Positions 17,650-25,924 are shown, numbered from the stretch's first letter. The stretch: DNA of 64,000 nucleotides from Lacihabitans sp. CS3-21 (GCF_024343675.1 NZ_RJUD01000001.1:186001-250000), one strand, 5' to 3'. The notes: generated by a model not told the origin, from the sequence alone. Translations and numbers: made by a program.

Positions 17650-19074
17650 ATGAAAAAAGTTGTCTGTCTTTTTTGTTTGATTTTTGCGGGAAACCTATTT
17701 GCTCAAAATGAGATTGTGACGCATCTCGAACAAAACTTTACGAAATATACCCAAATGTCCGACCAGATATGGCAATGGGCTGAGCCAGGTTATTTAGAAG
17801 AAAAAACCGCTGCCTTGTTAATAAAAGAATTGGAAGCCAATGGTTTTTCTGTAAAAAAAGGCGTTGGAGAAATGACAACGGCTTTTGTGGCGACTTACGG
17901 CTCAGCTTACCCGACTATCGGAATTTTGGCCGAAATGGATGCTTTGCCGGGTCTCTCACAGGAAGCGATTCCTACTAGAAAGGCCAAAGCCCTTAACGGT
18001 TATGGGCATGGCTGCGGACATAATTTATTCGGAGTAGGTTCGGTGGCTGCAGCTATTTCTACCAAATCATGGATGGAAAAGAACAAAATAAAAGGAACGA
18101 TAAAGCTCATAGGAACACCAGCGGAAGAAGGAGCGGGTGGCGGGAAAACATATTTGGTTCAAGCGGGAGTTTTTAAAGACATTGATGCCGTAATTAACTG
18201 GCATCCTGGCGACAATAACAACGCCAGCCCAAACTCATCGTTGGCGTATCGAGTTACGAACTTTACTTTTGAAGGCCTAGCAGCACACGCTTCAGCGGCT
18301 CCAGAAAAAGGTAGGTCAGCATTAGATGCAGTGGAGGCCATGAATTACATGGTAAACCTCATGAGAGAGCATATTTCGCCCGAAACAAGGATTCATTATG
18401 TGATAAAGAACGGGGGCTTAACTTCCAACATTGTACCTGATTACGCCATGGTTGAATATACCGTTCGTCACCCGTCAGCCAAGGGTATGGAAGAAGTTTG
18501 GAACAGAGTTCAGAAAGCAGCCCAAGCGGCAGCTTTGGGAACAGAGACCAAAATGAGTTTCGAGATAATGGCGGGGTTGTATAATCTACTTCCCAACGAA
18601 ACCCTGGCCAAAGTCATGCAAAAAAACCTTGAAATCGTAGGTGGCGTAAAGTTAACGCCCGAAGAAAAGAAGTTTGCTGAGGATATCAGAAAGACCGTTT
18701 TTTCAAGTTCTTTGTCCACAGTAGAGTCAGCAGATCAAATAAAACCATATACTTCAGGACTAGCTACACCCGCTTCTACGGATGTGGGCGATGTGAGCTG
18801 GGTTGTACCCACGGCTGGACTTTCTACTGCTACTTGGGTGCCAGGAGTACCTGCTCACAGCTGGCAGGCAGTGGCTTGTAATGGTATGAGTATTGGTCAC
18901 AAAGGCATGATAAATGCTGCCAAAACTATGGCTTTAACAGCAAAAGATTTATTTATGAATACGAGTTTGGTAGAAAATTCTAAAGAAGAACTTTATAAAA
19001 TGCGTGGTGGAAAAAACTTTGATTACAAGTCGCTAGCAGGTGACAGAAAGCCACCATTGGATTATAGAAAATAG
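17650..19074 (+). CDS. Exported M20-type amidohydrolase (AbgB-like)
   Basis: 474 residues with a signal peptide (MKKVVCLFCLIFAGNLFAQ). The fold is M20/amidohydrolase: GILAEMDALPGL, the metal motif GYGHGCGHNLFG (two His and Cys), the acidic GTPAEEGAGGGK with the catalytic Glu pair, a dimerisation domain near 200-310, and C-terminal VPAHSWQ and GHKGM segments. The closest recognisable type is the p-aminobenzoyl-glutamate hydrolase subunit B / indole-acetyl-amino-acid hydrolase group, which cleaves N-acyl or aminobenzoyl amino acids. The signal peptide places it in the periplasm. It ends just before a hairpin repeat and a convergent inhibitor gene. Confidence 0.88.
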   Translation: MKKVVCLFCLIFAGNLFAQNEIVTHLEQNFTKYTQMSDQIWQWAEPGYLEEKTAALLIKELEANGFSVKKGVGEMTTAFVATYGSAYPTIGILAEMDALPGLSQEAIPTRKAKALNGYGHGCGHNLFGVGSVAAAISTKSWMEKNKIKGTIKLIGTPAEEGAGGGKTYLVQAGVFKDIDAVINWHPGDNNNASPNSSLAYRVTNFTFEGLAAHASAAPEKGRSALDAVEAMNYMVNLMREHISPETRIHYVIKNGGLTSNIVPDYAMVEYTVRHPSAKGMEEVWNRVQKAAQAAALGTETKMSFEIMAGLYNLLPNETLAKVMQKNLEIVGGVKLTPEEKKFAEDIRKTVFSSSLSTVESADQIKPYTSGLATPASTDVGDVSWVVPTAGLSTATWVPGVPAHSWQAVACNGMSIGHKGMINAAKTMALTAKDLFMNTSLVENSKEELYKMRGGKNFDYKSLAGDRKPPLDYRK

Positions 19075-19086
19075 CTATAAGTCGGT

Positions 19087-19118
19087 CACGAATGCACGTT
19101 TTTATTAGTGCATTCGTG
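19087..19118. repeat. Intergenic hairpin CACGAATGCAC / GTGCATTCGTG
   Basis: Perfect 11-bp stem (19087-19097 and 19108-19118) with a 10-base loop, placed between the 3' ends of two convergent genes. The following bases are not a strong T-run on either strand, so it is listed as a repeat that may also aid termination. Confidence 0.55.
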
Positions 19119-19134
19119 GTAAAAATCACATAAA

Positions 19135-19491
19135 TTATTCAACATTAACCGTCAAGGTATCTGTTTGGGCAGGAGCCACATCTTTTTCCCAAGACCTTTG
19201 ATAGGTGAATAGTATTTGAGTACTCCCTGCTTTTATTCCTTTTATTTTGTATTTGAATTTCGACGGTGTTCCTACCATTCCGTCTTTGTTTTCGCTTACT
19301 ATTTCTTCGGTTATTTTGACTATTTCTGGATTTTCTGCTTTGTATTGCCAAGTGTAACCAGTAGTTGGATTACCTTCTAATTCATGTGTAATGCTTTCTC
19401 CTACTTTGATGGTTGTTCCCATAAGTTTTGGTTTTTGTTGACAGCTCCATGTCGTGATAATGATGAGGGCGATGGCTAGTCTTGTTTTCAT
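19135..19491 (-). CDS. Chagasin-type (I42) cysteine protease inhibitor lipoprotein
   Basis: 118 residues. The N-terminus is a lipoprotein signal with Cys at 17 (ITTWSC). The chagasin/ICP inhibitor loops are present: GNPTTGYTW (loop 2 motif NPTTGY), a GMVGTPSKFKYKI segment, and the QRSWE loop corresponding to the conserved RPW-type motif. Members bind papain-family cysteine proteases in an immunoglobulin-like fold. As an outer-membrane or periplasmic lipoprotein it may protect the envelope from its own or foreign proteases. No papain-like protease lies nearby. Confidence 0.85.
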   Translation of the reverse strand: MKTRLAIALIIITTWSCQQKPKLMGTTIKVGESITHELEGNPTTGYTWQYKAENPEIVKITEEIVSENKDGMVGTPSKFKYKIKGIKAGSTQILFTYQRSWEKDVAPAQTDTLTVNVE

Positions 19492-19539
19492 TGGTTTTTG
19501 TTTTTTGGTTTGAGTCGCATTGCTGCTTTGCGATACTTT

Positions 19540-19559
19540 AGCCGCAATGCATTGCGGCT
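19540..19559. repeat. 20-bp perfect palindrome between two genes
   Basis: AGCCGCAATGCATTGCGGCT is its own reverse complement. It lies in a GC-richer patch (19511-19586) that also holds related GCAATGC/GCAGCAATGCG fragments, upstream of the inhibitor gene and downstream of arfB. Probably a dispersed intergenic repeat. Confidence 0.55.
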
Positions 19560-19586
19560 TTACGGCTCAGCTTGAGACAGGCTACA

Positions 19587-20006
19587 CTAGTCGTGCATGG
19601 GCTTTGTTCGCATTGCTTTCTTTTCCGCATTTACTTTCTTGGTTTTTAGTCTTTTTTCTATTTTTTCTAGTGTTGGCTTAGTGGGTTTTCGCTTCTTTTG
19701 AACACTTAGGGCAGATATCAATAATTCCTTGAATTTCTTTAAGGCCAATTCTTTGTTTTTCAACTGAGACCTACTTTCCTGACAAACCACTAAAAGTTCG
19801 TCTTCTTGGTTGATCTGGTTTTTGAGTTTTTCTCTGATTTTCTCTTTTTCAGCGTCGTCCAAAAAGACAGAAGCATTTATATCAAACCTCAATTCTACCT
19901 TTGTTTCTACCTTATTTACATTTTGCCCTCCGGCTCCGCTACTTCTTGAAGTATTAAAAACTACTTCATTTGTGAAGTCTATTTTTGCGATATTTTTCAT
20001 TTCCAA
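19587..20006 (-). CDS. arfB: Alternative ribosome-rescue factor / peptidyl-tRNA hydrolase ArfB
   Basis: 139 residues with the release-factor domain-3 core SRSSGAGGQNVNKVETKVEL; the catalytic GGQ is at 26-28. The C-terminus is the lysine/arginine-rich tail that enters the mRNA channel (QKKRKPTKPTLEKIEKRLK, then KKVNAEKKAM). Length and tail match ArfB (YaeJ/ICT1-like), which hydrolyses peptidyl-tRNA on stalled ribosomes without needing a stop codon. It begins 3 bases after the end of nagB on the same strand, so the two are probably co-transcribed. Confidence 0.93.
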   Translation of the reverse strand: MEMKNIAKIDFTNEVVFNTSRSSGAGGQNVNKVETKVELRFDINASVFLDDAEKEKIREKLKNQINQEDELLVVCQESRSQLKNKELALKKFKELLISALSVQKKRKPTKPTLEKIEKRLKTKKVNAEKKAMRTKPMHD

Positions 20007-20009
20007 AAA

Positions 20010-20726
20010 TTACAAATCGGACGCTGCTGCCTTATCAATCCACAACAAACCGTAGCTGTGTTTTCTCAAAACAGTAGCAGGAAGCTTTTCGTTTATTTCT
20101 TCAGAAACTAACCTTTTCACAATCTCGGCTTTTGATTCTCCATTGGCCATAATCATGGCTTCCTTAGCTTCTAAAAGGTGTTTTATGCCTACAGTAATTC
20201 CTTTTGTTAATGGCGTTGATGAATTAAAATATTTTTGTCCAACAGTTGCAGTAATTTCTTCTAAATCAGTTACTTGGCAATAGGCATCAAACGACGAACC
20301 CGGTTCATTTAGCCCGAGGTGTCCATTTGTACCCAAACCAACAAGAATAAAATCAAGTCCACCTCGTGCAAAAATCAAGTGGTCCACTCGTTTACATTCT
20401 GATTCCAAATCGTCTGTCATTGAATCAAAAAAAGTATAATTTGATTCAGGAATATTTAGAGGTTTCAGTAGGTTTTGCTCCACAATATATCTGCAACTGC
20501 CTTCGCTTTCTCCAGAAATACCCACCCATTCGTCTAGACCTATGATGAAAGTCTGGGCAAAGTCTTCTGTTTTTGCCAATTCTGTTATTTTTTGATATGC
20601 CAAAATGGGTGTATTTCCTGAGGTCAAAACCAAGGTTGCGGTTGGTTTCTTTCTTACAATTTCTATAATGTGAGTCGACACGGCATCTGATAGGAACTCG
20701 TGGTTTTCGAAAATCTCAGTTTTCAT
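20010..20726 (-). CDS. nagB: Glucosamine-6-phosphate deaminase family protein
   Basis: 238 residues, single SugarP-isomerase domain. The motifs LTSGNTP (phosphate loop), GLDEWVGI (D65/E66), SCRYIVEQ and GLGTNGHLGLNEPGSSF (active-site His and Glu) are those of NagB, with weaker similarity to 6-phosphogluconolactonase. The reaction is glucosamine-6-P to fructose-6-P and ammonia, the last step of amino-sugar catabolism in the cytoplasm. It is slightly shorter than E. coli NagB (266) and lacks the allosteric C-terminal part. It may assist amino-sugar recycling together with the NagZ-like enzyme at 32388. Confidence 0.87.
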   Translation of the reverse strand: MKTEIFENHEFLSDAVSTHIIEIVRKKPTATLVLTSGNTPILAYQKITELAKTEDFAQTFIIGLDEWVGISGESEGSCRYIVEQNLLKPLNIPESNYTFFDSMTDDLESECKRVDHLIFARGGLDFILVGLGTNGHLGLNEPGSSFDAYCQVTDLEEITATVGQKYFNSSTPLTKGITVGIKHLLEAKEAMIMANGESKAEIVKRLVSEEINEKLPATVLRKHSYGLLWIDKAAASDL

Positions 20727-20780
20727 TTTAACTTAATTTCTGTGTTTATATAAAGTCTTGGCAATATTAGCCAAATAAAA

Positions 20781-21605
20781 TCATTTTTTACTAAACGCTT
20801 TTACAATCGCTTTTGCAATAATCTCGTTGCCTTGGTCAGAAGGGTGTAGTCCATCGTAGGTCATAGCAACCGCATCAACAGGATAAGGATATTCGTCTTT
20901 TTCAGGATTGAAAGCGATTTTTGTGTAAGCTGGATATTTAAATTTCTTGTTCAAGCTTGTTTCTGGGTCTTTAAGTAATTTATATTTCACCGCGTTTTTT
21001 ACAGAGAGTTTTTTGTTGTGGTACAAATCCACCACTTGAATATTTTCAGATTTTCCTATTGCTTTTATTGCTTCTGCAAATTGTTCCAAAAACTGCCCAT
21101 TTTTGTCTTTATATGACCCAAACGCATTGTTTTTCATGTTTGCCAAATATACAAAGTCGCTTCTTTGCATGGGCGTGATTAAGACGATTTTAGCAGCCTT
21201 ATTAAGGCTTTTGAGTTTGTCAAGAATTACCCTAAAGGCACCATTTACCGTGCCGACACCGGTCTTTTGCTCATAATCAGCCAAAGTTCCAAGTGGTTTT
21301 CCGCCCCACCAATCGTTGGTACCAAGAAAAACCGTGTAAATATCTGCTTTCTCGATTTTCAGGTCTTCTATTTTTTCGGCAATCCTGATGGCTGTCCATC
21401 CATTATGACCTTGGTTGACATAAGAAATATGGGGAAGTTTTTCGTTTACCCTTGTCATGTAGCCTTTTTTCACCCGATTTCCAGTTTGTTCGGGGTGGTC
21501 GTTTAAATAGGTAATGGAATCGCCAATGGCTACCCATTTTACATTTTGAACAGATAGAGAACTCAGTCCAATAAATAGGACAAGACTAAATAGCAGTTTT
21601 TTCAT
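20781..21605 (-). CDS. Secreted SGNH/GDSL hydrolase
   Basis: 274 residues with a signal peptide (MKKLLFSLVLFIGLSSLS). The four SGNH blocks are visible: GDSITYL (nucleophile Ser), GHNGWTA (oxyanion Gly region), LGTNDWWGG (Asn) and a C-terminal DGLHPSDQG (Asp/His). Typical activities are esterase, acetyl-xylan esterase or rhamnogalacturonan acetylesterase, in the periplasm or outside. It lies upstream of nagB on the same strand, and divergent from the NADH dehydrogenase gene. Confidence 0.88.
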   Translation of the reverse strand: MKKLLFSLVLFIGLSSLSVQNVKWVAIGDSITYLNDHPEQTGNRVKKGYMTRVNEKLPHISYVNQGHNGWTAIRIAEKIEDLKIEKADIYTVFLGTNDWWGGKPLGTLADYEQKTGVGTVNGAFRVILDKLKSLNKAAKIVLITPMQRSDFVYLANMKNNAFGSYKDKNGQFLEQFAEAIKAIGKSENIQVVDLYHNKKLSVKNAVKYKLLKDPETSLNKKFKYPAYTKIAFNPEKDEYPYPVDAVAMTYDGLHPSDQGNEIIAKAIVKAFSKK

Positions 21606-21673
21606 TTAAAGGCTTGAATATTTAAAACGCTACGAAAGGTAATCTTTTGAGGGTAAATATGGCTAAAAGAAAC

Positions 21674-21681
21674 TATTTTTG
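21674..21681 (+). promoter_or_regulatory. Bacteroidota -7 element upstream of ndh
   Basis: TATTTTTG, a perfect TAnnTTTG. A TTTG at 21646-21649 lies 24 bases upstream, slightly longer than usual spacing. The predicted leader to the ATG at 21774 is about 85 bases. Confidence 0.4.
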
Positions 21682-21773
21682 TTAATCATTTTGTTTAAAA
21701 ATAAATAGCTTCGTCAAATTAGAGATTTCAAGAGAGTTGTCTTTTCTCCAAAATCTTGTTACATCAATAAAAC

Positions 21774-23054
21774 ATGAATCCGAACATACCAGAAACCAAT
21801 CAAAAAAGAGTAGTCATAGTGGGAGCGGGCTTTGGAGGCCTCGTATTTGCTCAAAAACTCGCCAAGCAAAATTTCCAAATTGTATTAATCGACAAAAATA
21901 ATTACCACCAATTTCAGCCGCTATTTTATCAGGTTGCGATGGCGGGGTTAGAGCCAAGTTCTATTTCGTTTCCATTGCGTAAGATATTTCAACACATGCC
22001 CAATGTACATATCAGAATAACGAAAGTAAATGCTGTGGACACGGATAAGCAATCGATAACTACAGAGTTGGGAGAAATTTCTTACGATTATCTTGTTTTG
22101 GGATTGGGCACGGACACCAACTTTTTTGGAATGCAAAACATGATGGACAAGGCCATTCCGATGAAATCTGTTTCAGAAGCCATTTTTCTTAGAAACCGTG
22201 TTTTGCAAAACCTTGAAGATGCTTTAACTACCCAAGATCCCTTAGAAAGAGAAGGCCTTATGAATATGGTTGTGGTGGGTGGTGGACCTACAGGCGTGGA
22301 GGTTTCGGGTACTTTGGCCGAAATGAAAAAGATTATTTTGCCGAAAGATTATCCCGAACTGGATTTCAATTTGATGAAAATCTACCTTTTTGAGTCGTCG
22401 CCTGAAGTATTGGAAGTAATGTCCGACGAGGCATCGGCTAAGGGGAAAGAATATCTTGAGAAATTGGGTGTAATCGTGAAAAACGGGGTAAGAGTAGTGG
22501 ATTTTGACGGCGAATATGCCTACACCAGTACGGACGAAAAAATAAGAACCAACAATGTGGTTTGGGCAGCTGGTGTTAAAGCCAATGCCATAACAGGTTT
22601 TTCTCCAGAAATTTTTGGGCGTGGAGGAAGAATTAAAGTAAATGAATTTAACCAAGTAGAAGGTTTTCAAAACATTTTCGCTTTGGGCGATTTGGCTTTG
22701 ATGACTGCTGATGCTGAATTTCCGAACGGACATCCTCAAATGGCTCAACCAGCCATTCAACAAGGCAAACTACTGGCTCAAAATTTCACGAAAATTATCA
22801 ACAACCAAAGTCCGAAGTCATTCAAATATAAAGACTTAGGTTCAATGGCCACCATAGGGCGAAATTTGGCTGTAGTAGATTTGCCATTTTGGAAGTTCCA
22901 AGGCACATTCGCATGGTATGTATGGATGTTTGTGCACCTGATGTCTATTTTGGGTGTAAAAAACAAAATACTTATTTTCATCAACTGGCTCTGGAATTAT
23001 ATCACTTATGATCAGTCTTTGAGATTGATAATTAAGCCTAAGTTTAAGGAGTAG
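21774..23054 (+). CDS. ndh: Type II NADH dehydrogenase (NDH-2)
   Basis: 426 residues. FAD-binding GAGFGGLVFAQKL near residue 17, FQPLFYQVAMAGLEP (conserved in NDH-2), and the NADH Rossmann motif VVVGGGPTGVEVSG near 165. NIFALGDLA with the downstream PQMAQPAIQQG marks the quinone/FAD region. The C-terminus (about 365-426) has the amphipathic and hydrophobic segments that anchor NDH-2 to the inner membrane. It oxidises NADH and reduces quinone without pumping protons. Single-gene unit with its own promoter region. Distinguished from sulfide:quinone reductase by the NDH-2 C-terminal anchor and lack of the SQR cysteines. Confidence 0.92.
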   Translation: MNPNIPETNQKRVVIVGAGFGGLVFAQKLAKQNFQIVLIDKNNYHQFQPLFYQVAMAGLEPSSISFPLRKIFQHMPNVHIRITKVNAVDTDKQSITTELGEISYDYLVLGLGTDTNFFGMQNMMDKAIPMKSVSEAIFLRNRVLQNLEDALTTQDPLEREGLMNMVVVGGGPTGVEVSGTLAEMKKIILPKDYPELDFNLMKIYLFESSPEVLEVMSDEASAKGKEYLEKLGVIVKNGVRVVDFDGEYAYTSTDEKIRTNNVVWAAGVKANAITGFSPEIFGRGGRIKVNEFNQVEGFQNIFALGDLALMTADAEFPNGHPQMAQPAIQQGKLLAQNFTKIINNQSPKSFKYKDLGSMATIGRNLAVVDLPFWKFQGTFAWYVWMFVHLMSILGVKNKILIFINWLWNYITYDQSLRLIIKPKFKE

Positions 23055-23103
23055 GAGGTTATTCTTCAAATAAAATTAACTATATAGGGTCAATAAACGG
23101 AGT

Positions 23104-23207
23104 GTTTTCACTGAGTGTAGCCGTGTTCACTGAGCGTAGCCGCGTTCATTGAGCGTAGTCGCGTTCACTGAGTGTAGTCGCGTTCACTGAGCGTAGTCGA
23201 AGTGAAC
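23104..23207. repeat. Five-unit 19-bp tandem repeat, CTGAGCGTAGTCGAAG family
   Basis: Units of 19 bases at 23104, 23123, 23142, 23161 and 23180 (consensus GCGTTCACTGAGCGTAGTC with C/T and G/A variation). The last is followed by GAAGTGAAC, so GTTCACT (23182-23188) and AGTGAAC (23201-23207) form an inverted repeat. The final unit looks like the complete dispersed element and the others like partial copies. The array extends into the 3' end of the MocR gene (stop inside unit 4). Confidence 0.85.
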
Positions 23208-24667
23208 TGCACGGAACGTTTCAACACCCCAACCGCCTCCCTCAACTCTTTAATAGTAGACGAAGCAAAGCCAAGCCGGGTATAGTTTTTAATCTTCCAT
23301 TCTACATTGTGATGAACGCCATTGGAGATGTATAGTCCATTTTTGAGGGCCACTTCAGCAGTTTTCGGCATGTCTATTTCATCAGCAAATTTTACCCAAA
23401 CAGACATTCCGCCTTCTGGTATTTGAAACTCAACTAGGTCTTGAAAAACTCGTTTTAGTTCTTCACAGAAAAAATCTCGCCGGATTTTATATTCTTTAAG
23501 TCCTTTGCGTAAGTGTTTCTGGATTATTCCTTCGTGCAAAAGTTGGGCAATGGCAGTCTCTAGCATATTGTCGCCTTGGCGGTCGATGATTCTTCTGTAG
23601 TGTGCCAAATGCTCAATCACATCTTCGGTGGCCACCAAATAACCTACCCGAAAGGCAGGAGAGATACTTTTTGTAAATGAGCCAGAATACAAAACCATGC
23701 CCTGATTGTCAGCACTTGCAAGTGGCATCAATGGCCTACTTTGGTAATGGAAATCATAGTCGTAATCGTCCTCGAAGATGATGAACTTATATTTTTGTGC
23801 CAACTGAAGAAGCTTAATTCTTCGGTCGGCTTTTAATGTCACAGTAGTCGGGTAGTTGTGGTGCGAGGTTATATAAATTAGTCTGATTGTATTACTTTTG
23901 CACAAATCTTCCAGAGCATCTACATCAAGGCCATTTTCGTCAATCGGCACTTTCAAAAGTTCTGCACCGGCTTGAAGAAAACTGATATTAGCACTTTGCC
24001 AACTTGATTCCCCAATGGCTACCTTGTTGCCAGGCTTGATAAAGGCCAAACTGGTTAGATATAGCCCCATTATCGTGCCTCTCACTATCAAAAGATTGTT
24101 TTCGCTTATATTCAGTCCTCGGGTTTCATTCAAATACTTTGCGAGCTCTTTTCTCAGCCAAAGACTTCCTTTTGTATCACTATAGCCAAGTTTTTGATAG
24201 GAGTTTCCATGTATTAAATTACTGCGATAGGCCCTTGCCAAATCAGCCAACGGAGCCAAGCGAGGGTCAGGAAAACCATCATCGAGGTGAAGTTTGTCTG
24301 TTGCTTTTATCACTTCTCTGATTAGGAAATCTTTCTTTTCAAATACAAACCCAGCACTTTTTGACTTTTGGTTTTTTTGATTTTCTTCCAAAAACTGAGG
24401 GATTATTTCAGGTAGATTCTGAGCTACGAATGTTCCATTTCCTTGTTTGGTTTCGAGCCAACCCTGGGTTATAAGTTCATCATAAACTTGAGTAATGGTT
24501 TTTCGATGAACGCCCAAAGCTTCACTTAAGGCCCTAGAGCTGAGTAGTTTTTGACCAAAAGACAGTTTTCCTTCACGTATCAAAACCATCAATTGTTGAG
24601 AAATCTGCTGATAAATCGGTGTTTTTAGTGATTTTTCTATCGTAATATTTGATTTGAAAGGAAACAT
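23165..24667 (-). CDS. MocR/PdxR-type regulator: GntR helix-turn-helix fused to aminotransferase domain
   Basis: 500 residues. The N-terminal GntR domain (about 15-80) has FGQKLLSSRALSEALGVHRKTITQVYDELITQGW. The rest (about 120-480) is an aminotransferase class I fold with DGFPDPRLAPL, IYITSHHNYPT and the PLP-lysine motif SGSFTKSISPAFRVGY. MocR proteins use PLP or an amine-PLP adduct as effector. It faces a GNAT and a PNPOx-like gene on the other strand, the usual MocR arrangement, so it probably controls those. Its last ~13 residues (TSTTLSERDYTQ) are encoded by the repeat array, so the natural C-terminus has probably been replaced. Confidence 0.92.
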   Translation of the reverse strand: MFPFKSNITIEKSLKTPIYQQISQQLMVLIREGKLSFGQKLLSSRALSEALGVHRKTITQVYDELITQGWLETKQGNGTFVAQNLPEIIPQFLEENQKNQKSKSAGFVFEKKDFLIREVIKATDKLHLDDGFPDPRLAPLADLARAYRSNLIHGNSYQKLGYSDTKGSLWLRKELAKYLNETRGLNISENNLLIVRGTIMGLYLTSLAFIKPGNKVAIGESSWQSANISFLQAGAELLKVPIDENGLDVDALEDLCKSNTIRLIYITSHHNYPTTVTLKADRRIKLLQLAQKYKFIIFEDDYDYDFHYQSRPLMPLASADNQGMVLYSGSFTKSISPAFRVGYLVATEDVIEHLAHYRRIIDRQGDNMLETAIAQLLHEGIIQKHLRKGLKEYKIRRDFFCEELKRVFQDLVEFQIPEGGMSVWVKFADEIDMPKTAEVALKNGLYISNGVHHNVEWKIKNYTRLGFASSTIKELREAVGVLKRSVQFTSTTLSERDYTQ

Positions 24668-24670
24668 AAA

Positions 24671-24710
24671 TTGGACTACTCGTTTTGTAAATATTGGACG
24701 ATTTGTGTCA
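24671..24710. promoter_or_regulatory. Candidate MocR operator, two TTGGAC direct repeats
   Basis: TTGGAC occurs at 24671-24676 and 24694-24699 (23-base period), each followed by a (T)TTTG within 4-8 bases. Direct-repeat operators about two helical turns apart in the divergent spacer are typical of MocR dimers. The second copy abuts the -33 TTTG of the GNAT promoter. Confidence 0.5.
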
Positions 24711-24731
24711 GCCAGTAAAAGTATAGTTTTG
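24702..24731 (+). promoter_or_regulatory. Bacteroidota promoter of the GNAT/PNPOx unit
   Basis: TTTG (24702-24705), 18 bases, TAGTTTTG (24724-24731, perfect TAnnTTTG). The ATG at 24751 follows 19 bases later. Confidence 0.7.
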
Positions 24732-24750
24732 TGATGTAATAAAAAACAGG

Positions 24751-25170
24751 ATGGAAATAAAACTTGCAGAAACCGAAGAAGATTTAAAGAAATGCTTGGA
24801 AGTTATACAGGCTTTGCGACCGCATTTGACCTTGGATCGGTTCCTTTCTTTGATTCCAGAAATGAAGAAAGAATCCTACCGGCTTGCTTTCATTGAAGAA
24901 AATGGAAAAGCCGTTTCCGCTTGCGGATTCAGATACATGACTACGCTTTTTGAGGGGACGTTCATTTACATTGACGACTTGAGTACTTTGCCTGAGGGTA
25001 GGGGTAAAGGTTACGCAGGAGCATTATTTGATTTTGTTGTAGAAATCGCCAAAAAAGAGGGACTACCGGCAGTTCATTTAGATTCGGGTCATCAACGCTT
25101 CGATGCCCATAGGCTATATTTAAATAAAGGAATGAAGATTGTTTACCACCATTTTAGATTAGAAATCTGA
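24751..25170 (+). CDS. GNAT family N-acetyltransferase
   Basis: 139 residues, one GNAT domain: central strand FIYIDDLSTLP, the acetyl-CoA loop GRGKGYAGALFDFVVEIAKKEG (Q/RxxGxG/A form), and a C-terminal HLDSGHQRFDAHRLYLNKGM with the hydrophobic-to-Tyr/Asn pattern. The substrate is unknown. Its start lies 83 bases from the divergent MocR gene and it is followed after 52 bases by a PNPOx-like protein. GNAT plus PNPOx-like genes next to MocR recur in many bacteria and are assumed to detoxify or modify amines or aldehydes. Confidence 0.88.
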   Translation: MEIKLAETEEDLKKCLEVIQALRPHLTLDRFLSLIPEMKKESYRLAFIEENGKAVSACGFRYMTTLFEGTFIYIDDLSTLPEGRGKGYAGALFDFVVEIAKKEGLPAVHLDSGHQRFDAHRLYLNKGMKIVYHHFRLEI

Positions 25171-25222
25171 TTTAAATTTTTTTACTAAAAGAGAATAAAC
25201 TCTTTTAAAACCAAAGAAAACC

Positions 25223-25861
25223 ATGATACAACAAACCCCACGTACCACGACAAGCAGAATGCCGAAACGCACCCAATATGATGAAGAATTGGTGAATTCT
25301 ATTTTAGATGAAGCATTATTTTGTACAGTTAGTTATGCACTTGATAATCAGCCCTATTCTATTCCAACGGCTTTCGTTCGGAAAGAAAACAGATTATATA
25401 TTCACGGATCTGTGGGAAGTCATTTTTTGCGAAGAATAGAGTCAGGAATTCCCGTTTGTATTTCGGTTATGCTCACCGATGCATTGGTGGTGGCCAAGTC
25501 TGCGTTTCACCATTCTGTAAACTACAGGTCTGTTATTATCTTTTCAAATGCCGTAAAACACGAAAATTTCGAAGAAAAAGCATCGTTTTTTCAAGAATTG
25601 ACAGAGAAAATAGTGCCGAACAGTTGGGATTATCTTCGTCCCATGAAGGCCAGTGAGGTGAATAAAACCACACTTTTGTCTTTCGAAATATCAGAAGCAT
25701 CGGCCCGTATGCGTACAGGCATGCCCAATGACGACGAGGCCGACAAAGAACTACCCATTTGGTCGGGAATTATTCCTATACCGTGCAAAAGACAAACTCC
25801 ACTTGCTGACGAAAACAGTGTGGGTATTCCTTTGCCAGATCATTTGAATCACTCTTCATAA
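25223..25861 (+). CDS. Pyridoxamine 5'-phosphate oxidase-family flavoprotein
   Basis: 212 residues, split-barrel FMN-binding fold. Recognisable blocks are KRTQYDEELVNSILDEA, FCTVSYALDNQPYSIPTAF, LYIHGSVGSHFLRRI (flavin phosphate contact), VVAKSAFHHSVNYRSVIIF and the C-terminal IPIPCKRQTPLADE. This is the NimA-like/flavin-nucleotide-binding branch, not true PdxH. It probably reduces a small nitro- or quinone-type compound, or shuttles FMN. Co-directional with the GNAT gene under the predicted MocR control. Confidence 0.87.
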   Translation: MIQQTPRTTTSRMPKRTQYDEELVNSILDEALFCTVSYALDNQPYSIPTAFVRKENRLYIHGSVGSHFLRRIESGIPVCISVMLTDALVVAKSAFHHSVNYRSVIIFSNAVKHENFEEKASFFQELTEKIVPNSWDYLRPMKASEVNKTTLLSFEISEASARMRTGMPNDDEADKELPIWSGIIPIPCKRQTPLADENSVGIPLPDHLNHSS

Positions 25862-25924
25862 ATTATAAAAACCAATAATTTTCAGAAAGCCAGATAGCCA
25901 AAGCCATTTGTCGAAAGCAAATAT

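Noticed and set aside
20010-20726. 6-phosphogluconolactonase
   Set aside because: LDEWVG and NEPGSSF are typical of glucosamine-6-P deaminases; no zwf or gnd genes nearby.
22242-22763. 173-aa minus-strand open frame
   Set aside because: Inside ndh on the opposite strand without any recognised feature; shadow.
23104-23207. Looks like a small CRISPR array
   Set aside because: Units are directly adjacent 19-mers without spacers, vary in sequence and no cas genes are present; it is a tandem copy of a dispersed intergenic repeat.
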